A stretch of DNA of 64,000 nt from Paenibacillus oceani. GTDB taxonomy: Bacteria; Bacillota; Bacilli; Paenibacillales; NBRC-103111. Positions within the stretch are counted from its first letter, which is position 1; every line of letters starts with the position of its first letter. The DNA lies in contig NZ_JACXJA010000006.1 of assembly GCF_014705615.1 (NCBI RefSeq), positions 186,001 to 250,000 of the forward strand, in the 5' to 3' direction. Positions 56,998 through 64,000 of the stretch are shown in pieces. A program made the translations under genes and the position numbers. The notes beneath the pieces were generated by a model. The model was not told the origin of the DNA, searched no databases, and worked only from the letters and a program-made list of their open reading frames with translations.

Positions 56998-58571
56998 TCG
57001 ACCATCCCTCCGTTCCACTCTTCAAGGCAAGCTTTGACAACTCTATCATATTCGGCGTCAGATCCTTGCTTAACGGCTTTTTTGATCCGCCGAGCAAGAG
57101 ATCTCGACATTTCCTGTTTATCAAAGCCTTCCAATTTTGTTATTACTTCTACGTTACCATTGTTCTTTACGATCGACAAGGTCTTAATGTTATCGCCCAT
57201 AAAAAACATAAGGTCCGTCATCGAATAGCTCTTATTCTTAGGATGATTGTGCATGATAAACAAGTCAGTTCCCGAGTACAACGCGTCCAGCGATGCCTTT
57301 GATGTAAAATCAAGCTTATCGCTTTGGCCGGTTTCAGCTGCACGTTTCGCTAGCTTACGGTCGAAAATAAAGGCGCATTCGTTGCCGCCGTTCTCATCGC
57401 GGGCATACCGTAGCAACTCTTTATGCTGTTCTTGGATGATGGCACTTTGGTTGTCATCCAATCCATGCAATTTAGCGTAAGGCACACCGTTAATAGCTTC
57501 ATCGGTAATGGCCGTTAGTTTGCCTTTGGACGGTTCTTGCAAGCGCTGGGTTTCTGTACGCCATTGCTCGTAGCTCATATTCGCCGGGACAAGCATGGTC
57601 TTTCCCGTCTCCGGGTCCCGGGCACGCCGCTGGGCACCCTGGACTGTTTCGTCCCCGATGACCGCGACAGTTGTCGATCGGCAGAACGGATGCAACGGCG
57701 GCATATTCTTGCCTGGGACTGCTTCGGACACCAGATAGTCCTTCAGATCATGGGAGCGGCATTGTGACGATGTGCGATTGTCCAGCGTCGCTACAAAACG
57801 ATACCGGTCGATCTCCGCCTCTTCGTAGCTCTCCAGCTCAGCTGCATTCGCCATATACGTCGTTTCCGTCCGGACAAGCCGGTTCGACGCATGCCTGCCG
57901 ACCTCGGTTCGCTCCAGCAGCTCCTCGACCATCTTGCGGACGCCCGTACCGGACATAAAACCACCAGTCAGCACTTCGTTCAGCAGACGAGCCAGTGCGT
58001 CGGTGTTGTCCCATATGCGGCTGCTGTAGTGCTCTCCACTCCAAGGGCGCTTGAGGATCGTCTCGATCACCCTGGCCGGCATAGCCGCGAAATTGAAGCC
58101 GACGCCGATCCCTTTCTGCAGATCAAACATCGTCCGGTAATACGCCTGGTTAATGATCCGCACGTAACCGACTGTACTGGCCGTAATTTCGGCGTCGGCG
58201 ATCATCTTCGACTGCAGGTACACTTGCTCCTTAAGCGCCTGTAGCCGGGTAATACGGGCCCGATACGCCGGAGCGTTCATCCGGTTAAGCATCCAGCGCC
58301 GAATCCGTTCGTTCTTCACCCTCGGATACATTCTCTTCGCAAAACTCAGGAGCGGATTCGGAATTTGCTGGTTCAGCACTTTGCGAGCCTGCGCCGGGTC
58401 CATCTGGCCGTTCTTACCGAACGTGTGAAATATCTTCTCGATCTCGGTCTGTATGTCCCGAATTGCCTTATCGTATGCCTGATTGATCGTCCGAACAGTG
58501 GAGTCGGCGGCCCGATGGTACTCGGCCATGCGCTGCATGGAGCGCCGTTCCCAATACGCATTACTCCGCAT
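56973..58571 (-). CDS. Minor head protein (SPP1 gp7-like) with C-terminal JAMM-like domain
   Basis: 532 residues. Residues 1-330 match the phage head morphogenesis family (Mu gpF/SPP1 gp7): RLVRTETTYMANAAELESYEEAEIDRYRFVATLDNRTSSQCRSHDLKDYLV and PPLHPFCRSTTVAVI (given in pieces) are its hallmarks, including Cys and His residues. After a linker, residues about 365-500 form an extra domain with HNHPKNKSYSMTD, close to the JAMM/MPN metal motif HxH-x7-S-x2-D though one residue shorter, and an upstream ECAFIFD-like strand. The domain may be a metallopeptidase or nuclease brought in with the virion DNA. Similar toxin-like tails on minor head proteins are known in Firmicute phages. Confidence 0.85.
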   Translation of the reverse strand: MRSNAYWERRSMQRMAEYHRAADSTVRTINQAYDKAIRDIQTEIEKIFHTFGKNGQMDPAQARKVLNQQIPNPLLSFAKRMYPRVKNERIRRWMLNRMNAPAYRARITRLQALKEQVYLQSKMIADAEITASTVGYVRIINQAYYRTMFDLQKGIGVGFNFAAMPARVIETILKRPWSGEHYSSRIWDNTDALARLLNEVLTGGFMSGTGVRKMVEELLERTEVGRHASNRLVRTETTYMANAAELESYEEAEIDRYRFVATLDNRTSSQCRSHDLKDYLVSEAVPGKNMPPLHPFCRSTTVAVIGDETVQGAQRRARDPETGKTMLVPANMSYEQWRTETQRLQEPSKGKLTAITDEAINGVPYAKLHGLDDNQSAIIQEQHKELLRYARDENGGNECAFIFDRKLAKRAAETGQSDKLDFTSKASLDALYSGTDLFIMHNHPKNKSYSMTDLMFFMGDNIKTLSIVKNNGNVEVITKLEGFDKQEMSRSLARRIKKAVKQGSDAEYDRVVKACLEEWNGGMVEWIKSERD

Positions 58572-59940
58572 CGACTGTCACGTCCTGATTGATCGGCATG
58601 CCGAACGCCTTCTGCTGGCGTTTCATATCGACGTCTTTCTCGGCGTTCAGGCGCTCCATCTCTTTGGCTGGGTCATCTACGAACGAGAGCTGAGTGATCA
58701 GCGTTTCGGTGCTTACGGAGCCGGAAAGCGTACTGATCATCTGCGCTGTCTCCAGGTCGTTCGCCGGTAGGTTCCGCGTCATCGTGATCGTCACGTCGGA
58801 CACGTCGACGGCTCTCCCTTTGACTCGTAAGACGTTGGCAAAGAGTTTCAGGCGTTCACGGAGCCCCTGAACGAAATAGCGCTCTTTGTTCTTCGCGAGT
58901 TGTTCAAGTCCAAGCAGCTTATACTTCATCGCCACGCCGGACGCGTTAGCGGCAAAGTTCTCGTCCGTCAGGTTCGGCACCATAGCAAACTGATGAATGT
59001 CCTCCCGGATCGCGTTCCGCAGTACCTCGACGTCGGCTTCGTTCAGATTCTTGATCAACCAACTGGCGTCCCCATCTGCCGGAAGCTCCAGCACTTTGTA
59101 TTTCTTGAGCATCCGGATCGTCCGGCCGGCCTCCTCTTCGTCATCACCGATTGATATGCCGCCTTTTAACATCAGGATTGCGTCGACAAGCTGCTCCTTG
59201 TCGTTCAAGCGGTCCGACATCAGCAGATTGTAGGCGTCGATGAGGCTGATCTGCTGCTCGAAATCGCCCTGCTGCTCTTCGTTGTTCCAAAATTCCACGA
59301 CCGGCACGCCATCGAAATAGTGCGGAATGCGGTCCGCCACATCGTACCCTTGGCCGTTCAAGTCCTTCACGTTGTACTTGATCACGTATTTTTCCGTGTA
59401 GACGTTCACGCTGTACCCGATAACCGCGTTCGACAGATCGCGTTTAGGGTAGTAGTGAACGCCGAACAGGGACTTATACTCGACCGTATCGTCGACGACC
59501 AGGAAGATTTGTCGCGGGTCGATCGCCGTCGCCTTGGGGATCGGGCTATCGTTTGACGTCGTAAAATATAGTTCCCGGCCAACACCAAAGATGGAAAGGT
59601 CCTTCGCCAGCTCGGCATCGTGGGAAACGATGTCGCCTTGCTTGTACACCTCCAGGATCTCGTCGACCTGCTTACCGTCGTACTTGACAGGATCGCCGGC
59701 CACATACCCGACCGCGATGTCGGTAATGTACTTCGCGTGGTTGGCGATGAGCTTGTTATTCGGCAGCCCCGTGTCACTTCCCATGCTGCGGGAAAGGATC
59801 GCATGCTTGCCCATGTAATAGTTCTCCAGCAGATCCAGACGCGGAATACTTTTCTGGTGCTCCTGGATGCAGCTCTTGATCAAGTCGATCGGTATATCGT
59901 TCCAATCCTTGATCAGATCCCGGTCCCGTATGATTGCCAC
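58561..59940 (-). CDS. Portal protein (SPP1 gp6-like)
   Basis: 459 residues. IPRLDLLENYYMGKHAILSR, LIANHAKYITDIAVGYVAGDPVKY, PHYFDGVPVVEFWNNEEQQGDFEQQISLIDAYN in pieces and NFAANASGVAMKYKLLGLEQLAKNKE are the recognisable parts of the SPP1 gp6 portal family. It forms the dodecameric DNA gate at one capsid vertex and binds terminase. It lies between terminase and minor head gene in the standard order, with short overlaps. Confidence 0.95.
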   Translation of the reverse strand: MAIIRDRDLIKDWNDIPIDLIKSCIQEHQKSIPRLDLLENYYMGKHAILSRSMGSDTGLPNNKLIANHAKYITDIAVGYVAGDPVKYDGKQVDEILEVYKQGDIVSHDAELAKDLSIFGVGRELYFTTSNDSPIPKATAIDPRQIFLVVDDTVEYKSLFGVHYYPKRDLSNAVIGYSVNVYTEKYVIKYNVKDLNGQGYDVADRIPHYFDGVPVVEFWNNEEQQGDFEQQISLIDAYNLLMSDRLNDKEQLVDAILMLKGGISIGDDEEEAGRTIRMLKKYKVLELPADGDASWLIKNLNEADVEVLRNAIREDIHQFAMVPNLTDENFAANASGVAMKYKLLGLEQLAKNKERYFVQGLRERLKLFANVLRVKGRAVDVSDVTITMTRNLPANDLETAQMISTLSGSVSTETLITQLSFVDDPAKEMERLNAEKDVDMKRQQKAFGMPINQDVTVDAE

Positions 59941-59944
59941 TGTC

Positions 59945-61207
59945 TTATCTCACCCCCAGTTTTGCCTTGTTGCCGACCTTAAGCCTTGCATTCCGCATAT
60001 CGTCCTCGAGCGCGTATCGTACGGCGTCAATGCTGTGATTGTCCTTATCCGGGTAACCATCTTTAAAGTTTCCGTTTGCATCGCGCTCCAGCTCGTAGCC
60101 GTAAAACTCGCGTTTTGTATTCGGGCATCGGACCGGGTCGATTATGATTTCCTCCAAATCCTCCAAGAACTTCACGCCATGCTCCACGCTGTCTGGTCCC
60201 TTCTTGGCCGGTACGATGTTCAGCCCGAGCTCGCGGAACTCGTTTATCGTCCGTGGCTCTGCGCTGTCGCCCGTAACAGGCCGATTACCGGTGTTCTCCT
60301 TCTTGATCTCCATAACAGCCGACCGGTTGCTCATGCGGAGCTTGTGTAACTCATGAAAGATGAACAAGCGCTGCCGCGTCTTGTCGTAATGCATAACAGC
60401 GTAGTGCAGCGGATCCTTCGCATATCCGAAGTCCACACCGCGTTTGATCCGGTCGAACACCTTAATCTCATCGTCTGTAATTTCACGGAACGTAAGGTTC
60501 AGGAACACTTCACCGCCGGTTCCAGTGACTTCGCCCAGGTATTCATGTTTATAGGCATCAAGGTTCTTTTTCTTAAGCTCCATGGCCTCAATAAAAAACT
60601 GCTCCCCAAGCCACTCACGGGGAACAGTCTCATACGTGCTATGGTGAACGAGCCGATCAGCTCGCTGCTCGGTTACTTCTGCGTTAACCCAATTACGCTG
60701 TGATTTCGGCGGGTTGAAGCAGTAGAATACAACGAATTTGGGTCCACCGCGAAGAAAGGTCTGGTTAATCGTTCGAATATCGCCTGGCTCGAACTCGTCA
60801 ACTTCTTCGTACAGAACGTACTTGATATATCCGCGCCGGAGCTTGCTGGATTTAACCTTCTTCGGTTTGTCAGCGCCTCGGAAAATGATTTTCTGCCCCG
60901 TTGGCAGATACGTCAGGCCCATCGGGCTTACGCTATCATGCCAAAGGTGCGAGACTCCCAGGACGTCAATTGCCCAAAGCAACTGCTCATAAACGCTCTC
61001 CCGCAGGTTCTCTTTGACCTTCCGCAGAGCTACAGCATTTGCATTCGGGTCCTTCATCATGCCGAGGATAATCTCTATCGCCACAAAGGACGACTTGGTC
61101 GAGCCTCGGCCACCTTTTAACCAGTAATGCGTAAAACGCTCCTCTTTGAGGGCGTGATGGATCTCGTAGAAGCTCGGCGCAATTAGGTTCGTAAGCGGAA
61201 CCCTCAT
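59945..61207 (-). CDS. Terminase large subunit (PBSX type)
   Basis: 420 residues. The ATPase part has the Walker A-like loop WLKGGRGSTKSSFVAIEI and Walker B region YVLYEEVDEFEP; the nuclease part contains KRGVDFGYAKDP (metal Asp) and later acidic residues in PDKDNHSIDAVRYALED. It cuts concatemeric DNA and pumps it into the capsid through the portal. It overlaps the small subunit gene by four bases. Confidence 0.96.
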   Translation of the reverse strand: MRVPLTNLIAPSFYEIHHALKEERFTHYWLKGGRGSTKSSFVAIEIILGMMKDPNANAVALRKVKENLRESVYEQLLWAIDVLGVSHLWHDSVSPMGLTYLPTGQKIIFRGADKPKKVKSSKLRRGYIKYVLYEEVDEFEPGDIRTINQTFLRGGPKFVVFYCFNPPKSQRNWVNAEVTEQRADRLVHHSTYETVPREWLGEQFFIEAMELKKKNLDAYKHEYLGEVTGTGGEVFLNLTFREITDDEIKVFDRIKRGVDFGYAKDPLHYAVMHYDKTRQRLFIFHELHKLRMSNRSAVMEIKKENTGNRPVTGDSAEPRTINEFRELGLNIVPAKKGPDSVEHGVKFLEDLEEIIIDPVRCPNTKREFYGYELERDANGNFKDGYPDKDNHSIDAVRYALEDDMRNARLKVGNKAKLGVR

Positions 61208-61656
61208 GAACTATTGCCTTTCGGCACATCGTCCACGATCTGCACGGCGCCCTGGACGTCGACCTGCTGCTTATCGATCCACATGCCGTATCGCTTGCCA
61301 AGCAGTTCCGCCGCTTTGATGCGATCCTTACCGTCAAGCTCTTTCTTGACGAGCTGCTGTTCACCCATACCGAGTCCAAGGGGAAACTGCTCCTTCACCT
61401 TGCCCCGGAGCACACTTGACAGAAACTCTAGTATCTCGTCCTGTTTGGCTATTCGGTCAGCGTCTTTCTCGGCAATGCGGGCGTCGATGTAAGATTTTAC
61501 GTTAGCGTTCGTTAGCAGCCTTGAAGCATTTACCTTTGCCACATCACGACTCTTTACGCTGTATCCTGCTCGGAGGTAAGCCTCCGTTCCGTCTCCCAGC
61601 TCAATAAAAAAATCCGCAAACCGTTTTTGCTTTTCGGTCAACTTCACGGCGGCCAC
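61204..61656 (-). CDS. Terminase small subunit
   Basis: 150 residues. LTEKQKRFADFFIELGDGTEAYLRAGYSVKSRDVAKVNASRLLTNANVKSYIDAR (in pieces) is the helix-turn-helix start of the terminase_2 family (XtmA-like), followed by a coiled oligomerisation region. It recognises the packaging site. Like most such genes it starts the late operon. Confidence 0.95.
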   Translation of the reverse strand: MAAVKLTEKQKRFADFFIELGDGTEAYLRAGYSVKSRDVAKVNASRLLTNANVKSYIDARIAEKDADRIAKQDEILEFLSSVLRGKVKEQFPLGLGMGEQQLVKKELDGKDRIKAAELLGKRYGMWIDKQQVDVQGAVQIVDDVPKGNSS

Positions 61657-61668
61657 CTCCTCGCTAGT

Positions 61669-61827
61669 TTATCTCTTGCAATGTTGCCATGGGCAATACT
61701 GCTTCACACCCGTCCAGGTTCCCCAAACACACCCGGCGCATTGTTCAGGCTGTACCGGATCGGTATCATCACGTTCGGCAATCGCCTCGATCTTCTTGAT
61801 CAGCTCGATCCCCTTAATTTCTCGCAT
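61669..61827 (-). CDS. Small cysteine-containing phage protein, 52 residues
   Basis: ATG at 61827 with AGGAG ten bases upstream. Sequence MREIKGIELIKKIEAIAER, DDTDPVQPEQCAGCVWGTW, TGVKQYCPWQHCKR. The Cys-x2-Cys and Cys-x4-Cys spacing could form a small zinc site. It ends 12 bases before the small terminase start and is preceded by a terminator, so it may be the first gene of the late operon. Confidence 0.6.
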   Translation of the reverse strand: MREIKGIELIKKIEAIAERDDTDPVQPEQCAGCVWGTWTGVKQYCPWQHCKR

Positions 61828-61849
61828 ATGATTTCAACTCCTAGAAAAC

Positions 61850-61872
61850 AAAATGCCGCCAATAATGGCGGC
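61850..61872 (-). terminator. Terminator after the ArpU-like regulator gene
   Basis: GCCGCC/GGCGGC with a small AT loop followed by ATTTTGTTTT on the minus strand, between the regulator and the late genes. Confidence 0.75.
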
Positions 61873-61971
61873 TATGTTGAGGAGGGAAGGTATCGGATTA
61901 AAAGTATTGCACACTATCATATTACCACGGACGGACTAGCGCGAAAATGGCGGATTTTTGGCGCGGTTTTC

Positions 61972-62508
61972 TCACAGTTCCAAACGAATGCCATCGACCC
62001 CAAACATCAATACGGACAAGACTTTACAGGCATTGTTCACGTCTTTGTAGACGGTACTGGTGTCAATTGCATGCTGTTCAGCAAGCTGTTCCACCGTCGT
62101 AACCTCTTCCGCAATATACAACGCTTCGACCATCCGGTACCGCCGCAAATCCTCGGGCTGCGGGCTCCGCTCACACATTGCCCGATAAACGCCCATCATG
62201 TCACGCATAAAGCGGACCATCGTGGCCGTCCTCTCCCGACTTCGCTTGACAGCGCTGACGGCGTATTCCTGCTCGCGCAAATCATCCAGAGTGTTATCCC
62301 ATTCCCCGTCATCCGGACGCGCGAGAAGGGTTTCTGCGTGCGCTACAAACGATCGGTAATGTTTCAGCAGCAGCTTCGTGTTCCGAAGCCGACGATCCCG
62401 TTCCTGTTTCTTGCGCTGCAGCTCCTTTTTCTCCATGTACTCGTTCATGGCCGCAACGGCTGCCTGCGTAATGACTTCCATCTGCTCTTTGCTCAATACT
62501 TTTGCCAT
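61972..62508 (-). CDS. Late-gene transcription regulator (ArpU/sigma-like)
   Basis: 178 residues. A charged N-terminal helical part and a C-terminal helix-turn-helix (TTVEQLAEQHAIDTSTVYKDVNNACKVLSVLMFG in pieces) related to sigma-70 region 4, as in the ArpU/RinA-type proteins that switch on phage packaging and structural genes. It lies just upstream of the terminase genes, as is usual for these regulators. Its promoter target would be upstream of 61827; none could be recognised. Confidence 0.78.
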   Translation of the reverse strand: MAKVLSKEQMEVITQAAVAAMNEYMEKKELQRKKQERDRRLRNTKLLLKHYRSFVAHAETLLARPDDGEWDNTLDDLREQEYAVSAVKRSRERTATMVRFMRDMMGVYRAMCERSPQPEDLRRYRMVEALYIAEEVTTVEQLAEQHAIDTSTVYKDVNNACKVLSVLMFGVDGIRLEL

Positions 62509-62681
62509 CTGCGTTCCTCCTCTTTCGGCTCCGTCTTCTTCCCGGTAAATCCGTCTTTCGCCTGCAGAATATATAAGTGCCCACCGACCGAGATGACGGT
62601 CGGGATGTCATTTTTGATTTTAATCGGCATGACGGTTGCACGATAGGACTGCCCCACGAATCGCTTTTTTGGTGTCCTCAT
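62493..62681 (-). CDS. Small basic phage protein, 62 residues
   Basis: Sequence MRTPKKRFVGQSYRATVMP, IKIKNDIPTVISVGGHLYIL, QAKDGFTGKKTEPKEEERR. AGGTG lies seven bases before the ATG. Looks like a small beta protein with a charged tail; not recognised. It overlaps the genes on both sides by small amounts. Confidence 0.6.
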   Translation of the reverse strand: MRTPKKRFVGQSYRATVMPIKIKNDIPTVISVGGHLYILQAKDGFTGKKTEPKEEERRWQKY

Positions 62682-62910
62682 GTGGTTTCACCTGCCTTTC
62701 CAAACGTTCGATCAAACGATTCAAATACCAACGGGCTTTCCGGAAATCCTCCAGTCCGTTCTTGTCCGGCGCCCGGCTGATATACTTCAGGATGTTCCCG
62801 CGGCAGTAGCCGGCGAACTCCTCATCCGAAAGTTTCGCTTCGAGAAATTCGATCGTTTCGATCCCGCCGCGTGTGTAGTGCGACGGGCTATTTACAGGAT
62901 CATGACTCAT
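62620..62910 (-). CDS. DUF3310 family phage protein
   Basis: 96 residues: DPVNSPSHYTRGGIETIEFLEAKLSDEEFAGYCRGNILKYISRAPDKNGLEDFRKARWYLNRLIERL (given in pieces) is the full DUF3310 core, with conserved SPSHY and NxxKYxxR. The family is linked to phage nucleotide or replication genes, function unknown. Start overlaps the helicase stop by four bases. Confidence 0.92.
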   Translation of the reverse strand: MSHDPVNSPSHYTRGGIETIEFLEAKLSDEEFAGYCRGNILKYISRAPDKNGLEDFRKARWYLNRLIERLERQVKPHEDTKKAIRGAVLSCNRHAD

Positions 62911-64000
62911 CCAGCTTTCACCCTCTCTATTCTGGCTTTGACGGCTTGCATTAGGCTCTCTTGACCGGTTGCTTTACGCTCCAAAGCTTCGACGACCTCT
63001 TCATCCATCGTCCCCTCAGCGACAAGGCGCAGGACCACGATACGCCGGGTCTGCCCCTGCCGATGCACCCGGGCGTTTGCCTGCTGGTCCTCCTCCAAGC
63101 TCCAATTCTGGTCGTACCAGACAACCGTTTGACAGCTCGACTCCTGCAGGTTAAGGCCATGGCCGGCGCTCTTCGGATGCAGCAGCATCAGCGGTATTTC
63201 GTCGTTATTCCAAGCCCGGATGTCTTCGTTCCCGTCCTTGCCCTTCCGGAGAATGCGGGCTTGCGGGAACCGCTCTTGGATCCGGGAAAGGCTATGCTTG
63301 AAGTTGTAAAACACCATGACCGGTTTGCCTTGTGCAGCCTCGATGATATCCTCCAAAGCGTCAAGCTTGGCATCGTGGATCAGCTTGACACCGCGGTCCT
63401 CGTCGTAAACGGCACCGGAGGCCATCTGAAGCAGCTTGTTACTCAGGACGGCCGCCGTGTTGGCGACGACATCGGCGTCGGCGTACGGCAGCAGCAGATC
63501 CCGTTCCATCTTCTTGTACAGCTCCCGGGCCTGGCCGTTCAGCTTTACCGGAACCTTGCGATCGATTCTCTCGGGAAGATCCAGCCAGTCAGCAGCCTTC
63601 ATGCTGACAACGACATCCGCGATCGACTCGTAAATCCGCTGTTCGGCTTCCTGCTTTTGCTTCCACTCGTAAACGACATGGCCGCTACGGGCTCCCGGCG
63701 TAAAGTAGCGGTCCCGAAAACCGGTTATCGTCTTGCCGAGTCGTTCGCCTTGATCCAGCAGATAGATTTGCGGCCACAGGTCCATAAGGCTGTTAGGTGC
63801 CGGCGTACCAGTCAATTCGACTACTCGTTTTATCATTGGCCGCACACGCCGGAGAGCCTTGAAGCGTTTGGCCTGCGGATTCTTAAAGCTGCTTGACTCG
63901 TCGATGACGACCGTGTCGAACGGCCATTTGCTGCCGTACTCGCTCACAATCCATTCGACGTTCTCACGATTTATGACCCAGATGTCAGCTTCCGCTCGAA
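62907..64000 (-). CDS. SNF2-type helicase/ATPase of phage replication (C-terminal part; N-terminus beyond right edge)
   Basis: At least 364 residues remain; the frame is open to the right edge, so the first methionine-like GTG at 63947 is internal. VVIDESSSFKN is the DExx motif II, VELTGTPAPNSLMDLWPQIYLLD is motif III, and MLLHPKSAGHGLNLQESSCQTVVWYDQNWSLEEDQQANARVHRQGQTRRIVV (in pieces) holds motifs V and VI with the arginine finger. Phage members of this SNF2 group usually sit beside VRR-NUC and primase genes and remodel DNA during replication. The Walker A part is outside the window. Confidence 0.93.
   Translation of the reverse strand, partial: RAEADIWVINRENVEWIVSEYGSKWPFDTVVIDESSSFKNPQAKRFKALRRVRPMIKRVVELTGTPAPNSLMDLWPQIYLLDQGERLGKTITGFRDRYFTPGARSGHVVYEWKQKQEAEQRIYESIADVVVSMKAADWLDLPERIDRKVPVKLNGQARELYKKMERDLLLPYADADVVANTAAVLSNKLLQMASGAVYDEDRGVKLIHDAKLDALEDIIEAAQGKPVMVFYNFKHSLSRIQERFPQARILRKGKDGNEDIRAWNNDEIPLMLLHPKSAGHGLNLQESSCQTVVWYDQNWSLEEDQQANARVHRQGQTRRIVVLRLVAEGTMDEEVVEALERKATGQESLMQAVKARIERVKAG

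Larger units (their letters stand above)
40600..64000 (-). mobile_element. Tailed (siphovirus-type) prophage, partial
   Basis: A continuous minus-strand late module: terminase, portal, head, connector, tail, lysis and lysogenic-edge genes in the usual order. There are a tape measure protein and tail tube but no sheath gene, so the tail is long and non-contractile. Integrase, repressor and replication genes should lie to the right of the window. All structural genes have intact frames, so the phage may be functional. Confidence 0.93.

Overview
The window looks like a chromosome segment of a spore-forming, moderately GC-rich Gram-positive of the Paenibacillus type. The signs are two alpha/beta-type small acid-soluble spore proteins with sigma-G-like promoters, a T-box leader before trpS, membrane-anchored AraC-type regulators beside lipoprotein sugar-binding proteins, a Cna-B repeat surface protein, and strong GGAGG ribosome sites throughout. 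The genus is inferred from gene style and cannot be proven here.

Layout. 1-4.9 kb: 5' part of a giant Cna-B repeat adhesin (minus strand, C-terminus beyond the left edge). 5-7.4 kb: SARP-type response regulator, TraX-like membrane protein and the tail of a dead nucleoside hydrolase gene. 7.4-15.3 kb: a polysaccharide-sensing cluster with a Tat-exported beta-helix protein, two lipoprotein solute-binding proteins and a membrane AraC regulator between them; a nearly identical 35-40 bp block lies just upstream of the -35 box of both binding-protein genes. 15.4-19.4 kb: heterodimeric ABC exporter (YheI/YheH type). 19.5-31.4 kb: housekeeping genes (yfhP, two ssp genes, trpS with T-box, rpmG, moaB), a histidine-rich permease pair (UPF0718/UPF0703), and an aldose epimerase-PfkB kinase pair. 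31.7-38.3 kb: a tightly overlapped minus-strand catabolic operon (two Gfo/Idh/MocA oxidoreductases, an enolase-superfamily enzyme, an alpha/beta esterase, an SGNH esterase) followed by a separately transcribed neutral-ceramidase-like gene. It faces a divergent regulator in which a GntR DNA-binding domain is fused to a solute-binding domain without a signal peptide.

40.6-64 kb: about 23 kb of a tailed (siphovirus-type) prophage, late genes all on the minus strand. Reading in transcription order from the right: SNF2-like helicase (cut by the window edge), DUF3310 protein, ArpU-like late regulator, terminase small and large subunits, portal, minor head protein with an extra JAMM-like domain, an inserted deacetylase/knob gene pair, scaffold, capsid, connectors, tail tube, tail chaperones joined by a -1 frameshift signal, tape measure, distal tail proteins, holin, endolysin with an extra phosphodiester-glycosidase domain, an exported stalk-domain protein and an SOS-controlled gene at the edge. 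The integrase, repressor and replication genes must lie beyond 64 kb; the left attachment site is probably within 40.3-40.6 kb.

Most notable: the shared promoter block of the two binding-protein genes, the GntR-binding-protein chimera with spaced GATGTACATC-type sites, the accessory gene pair inside the phage head block, the unusual domain additions to the phage endolysin and minor head protein, and many intrinsic terminators inside the late phage operon.
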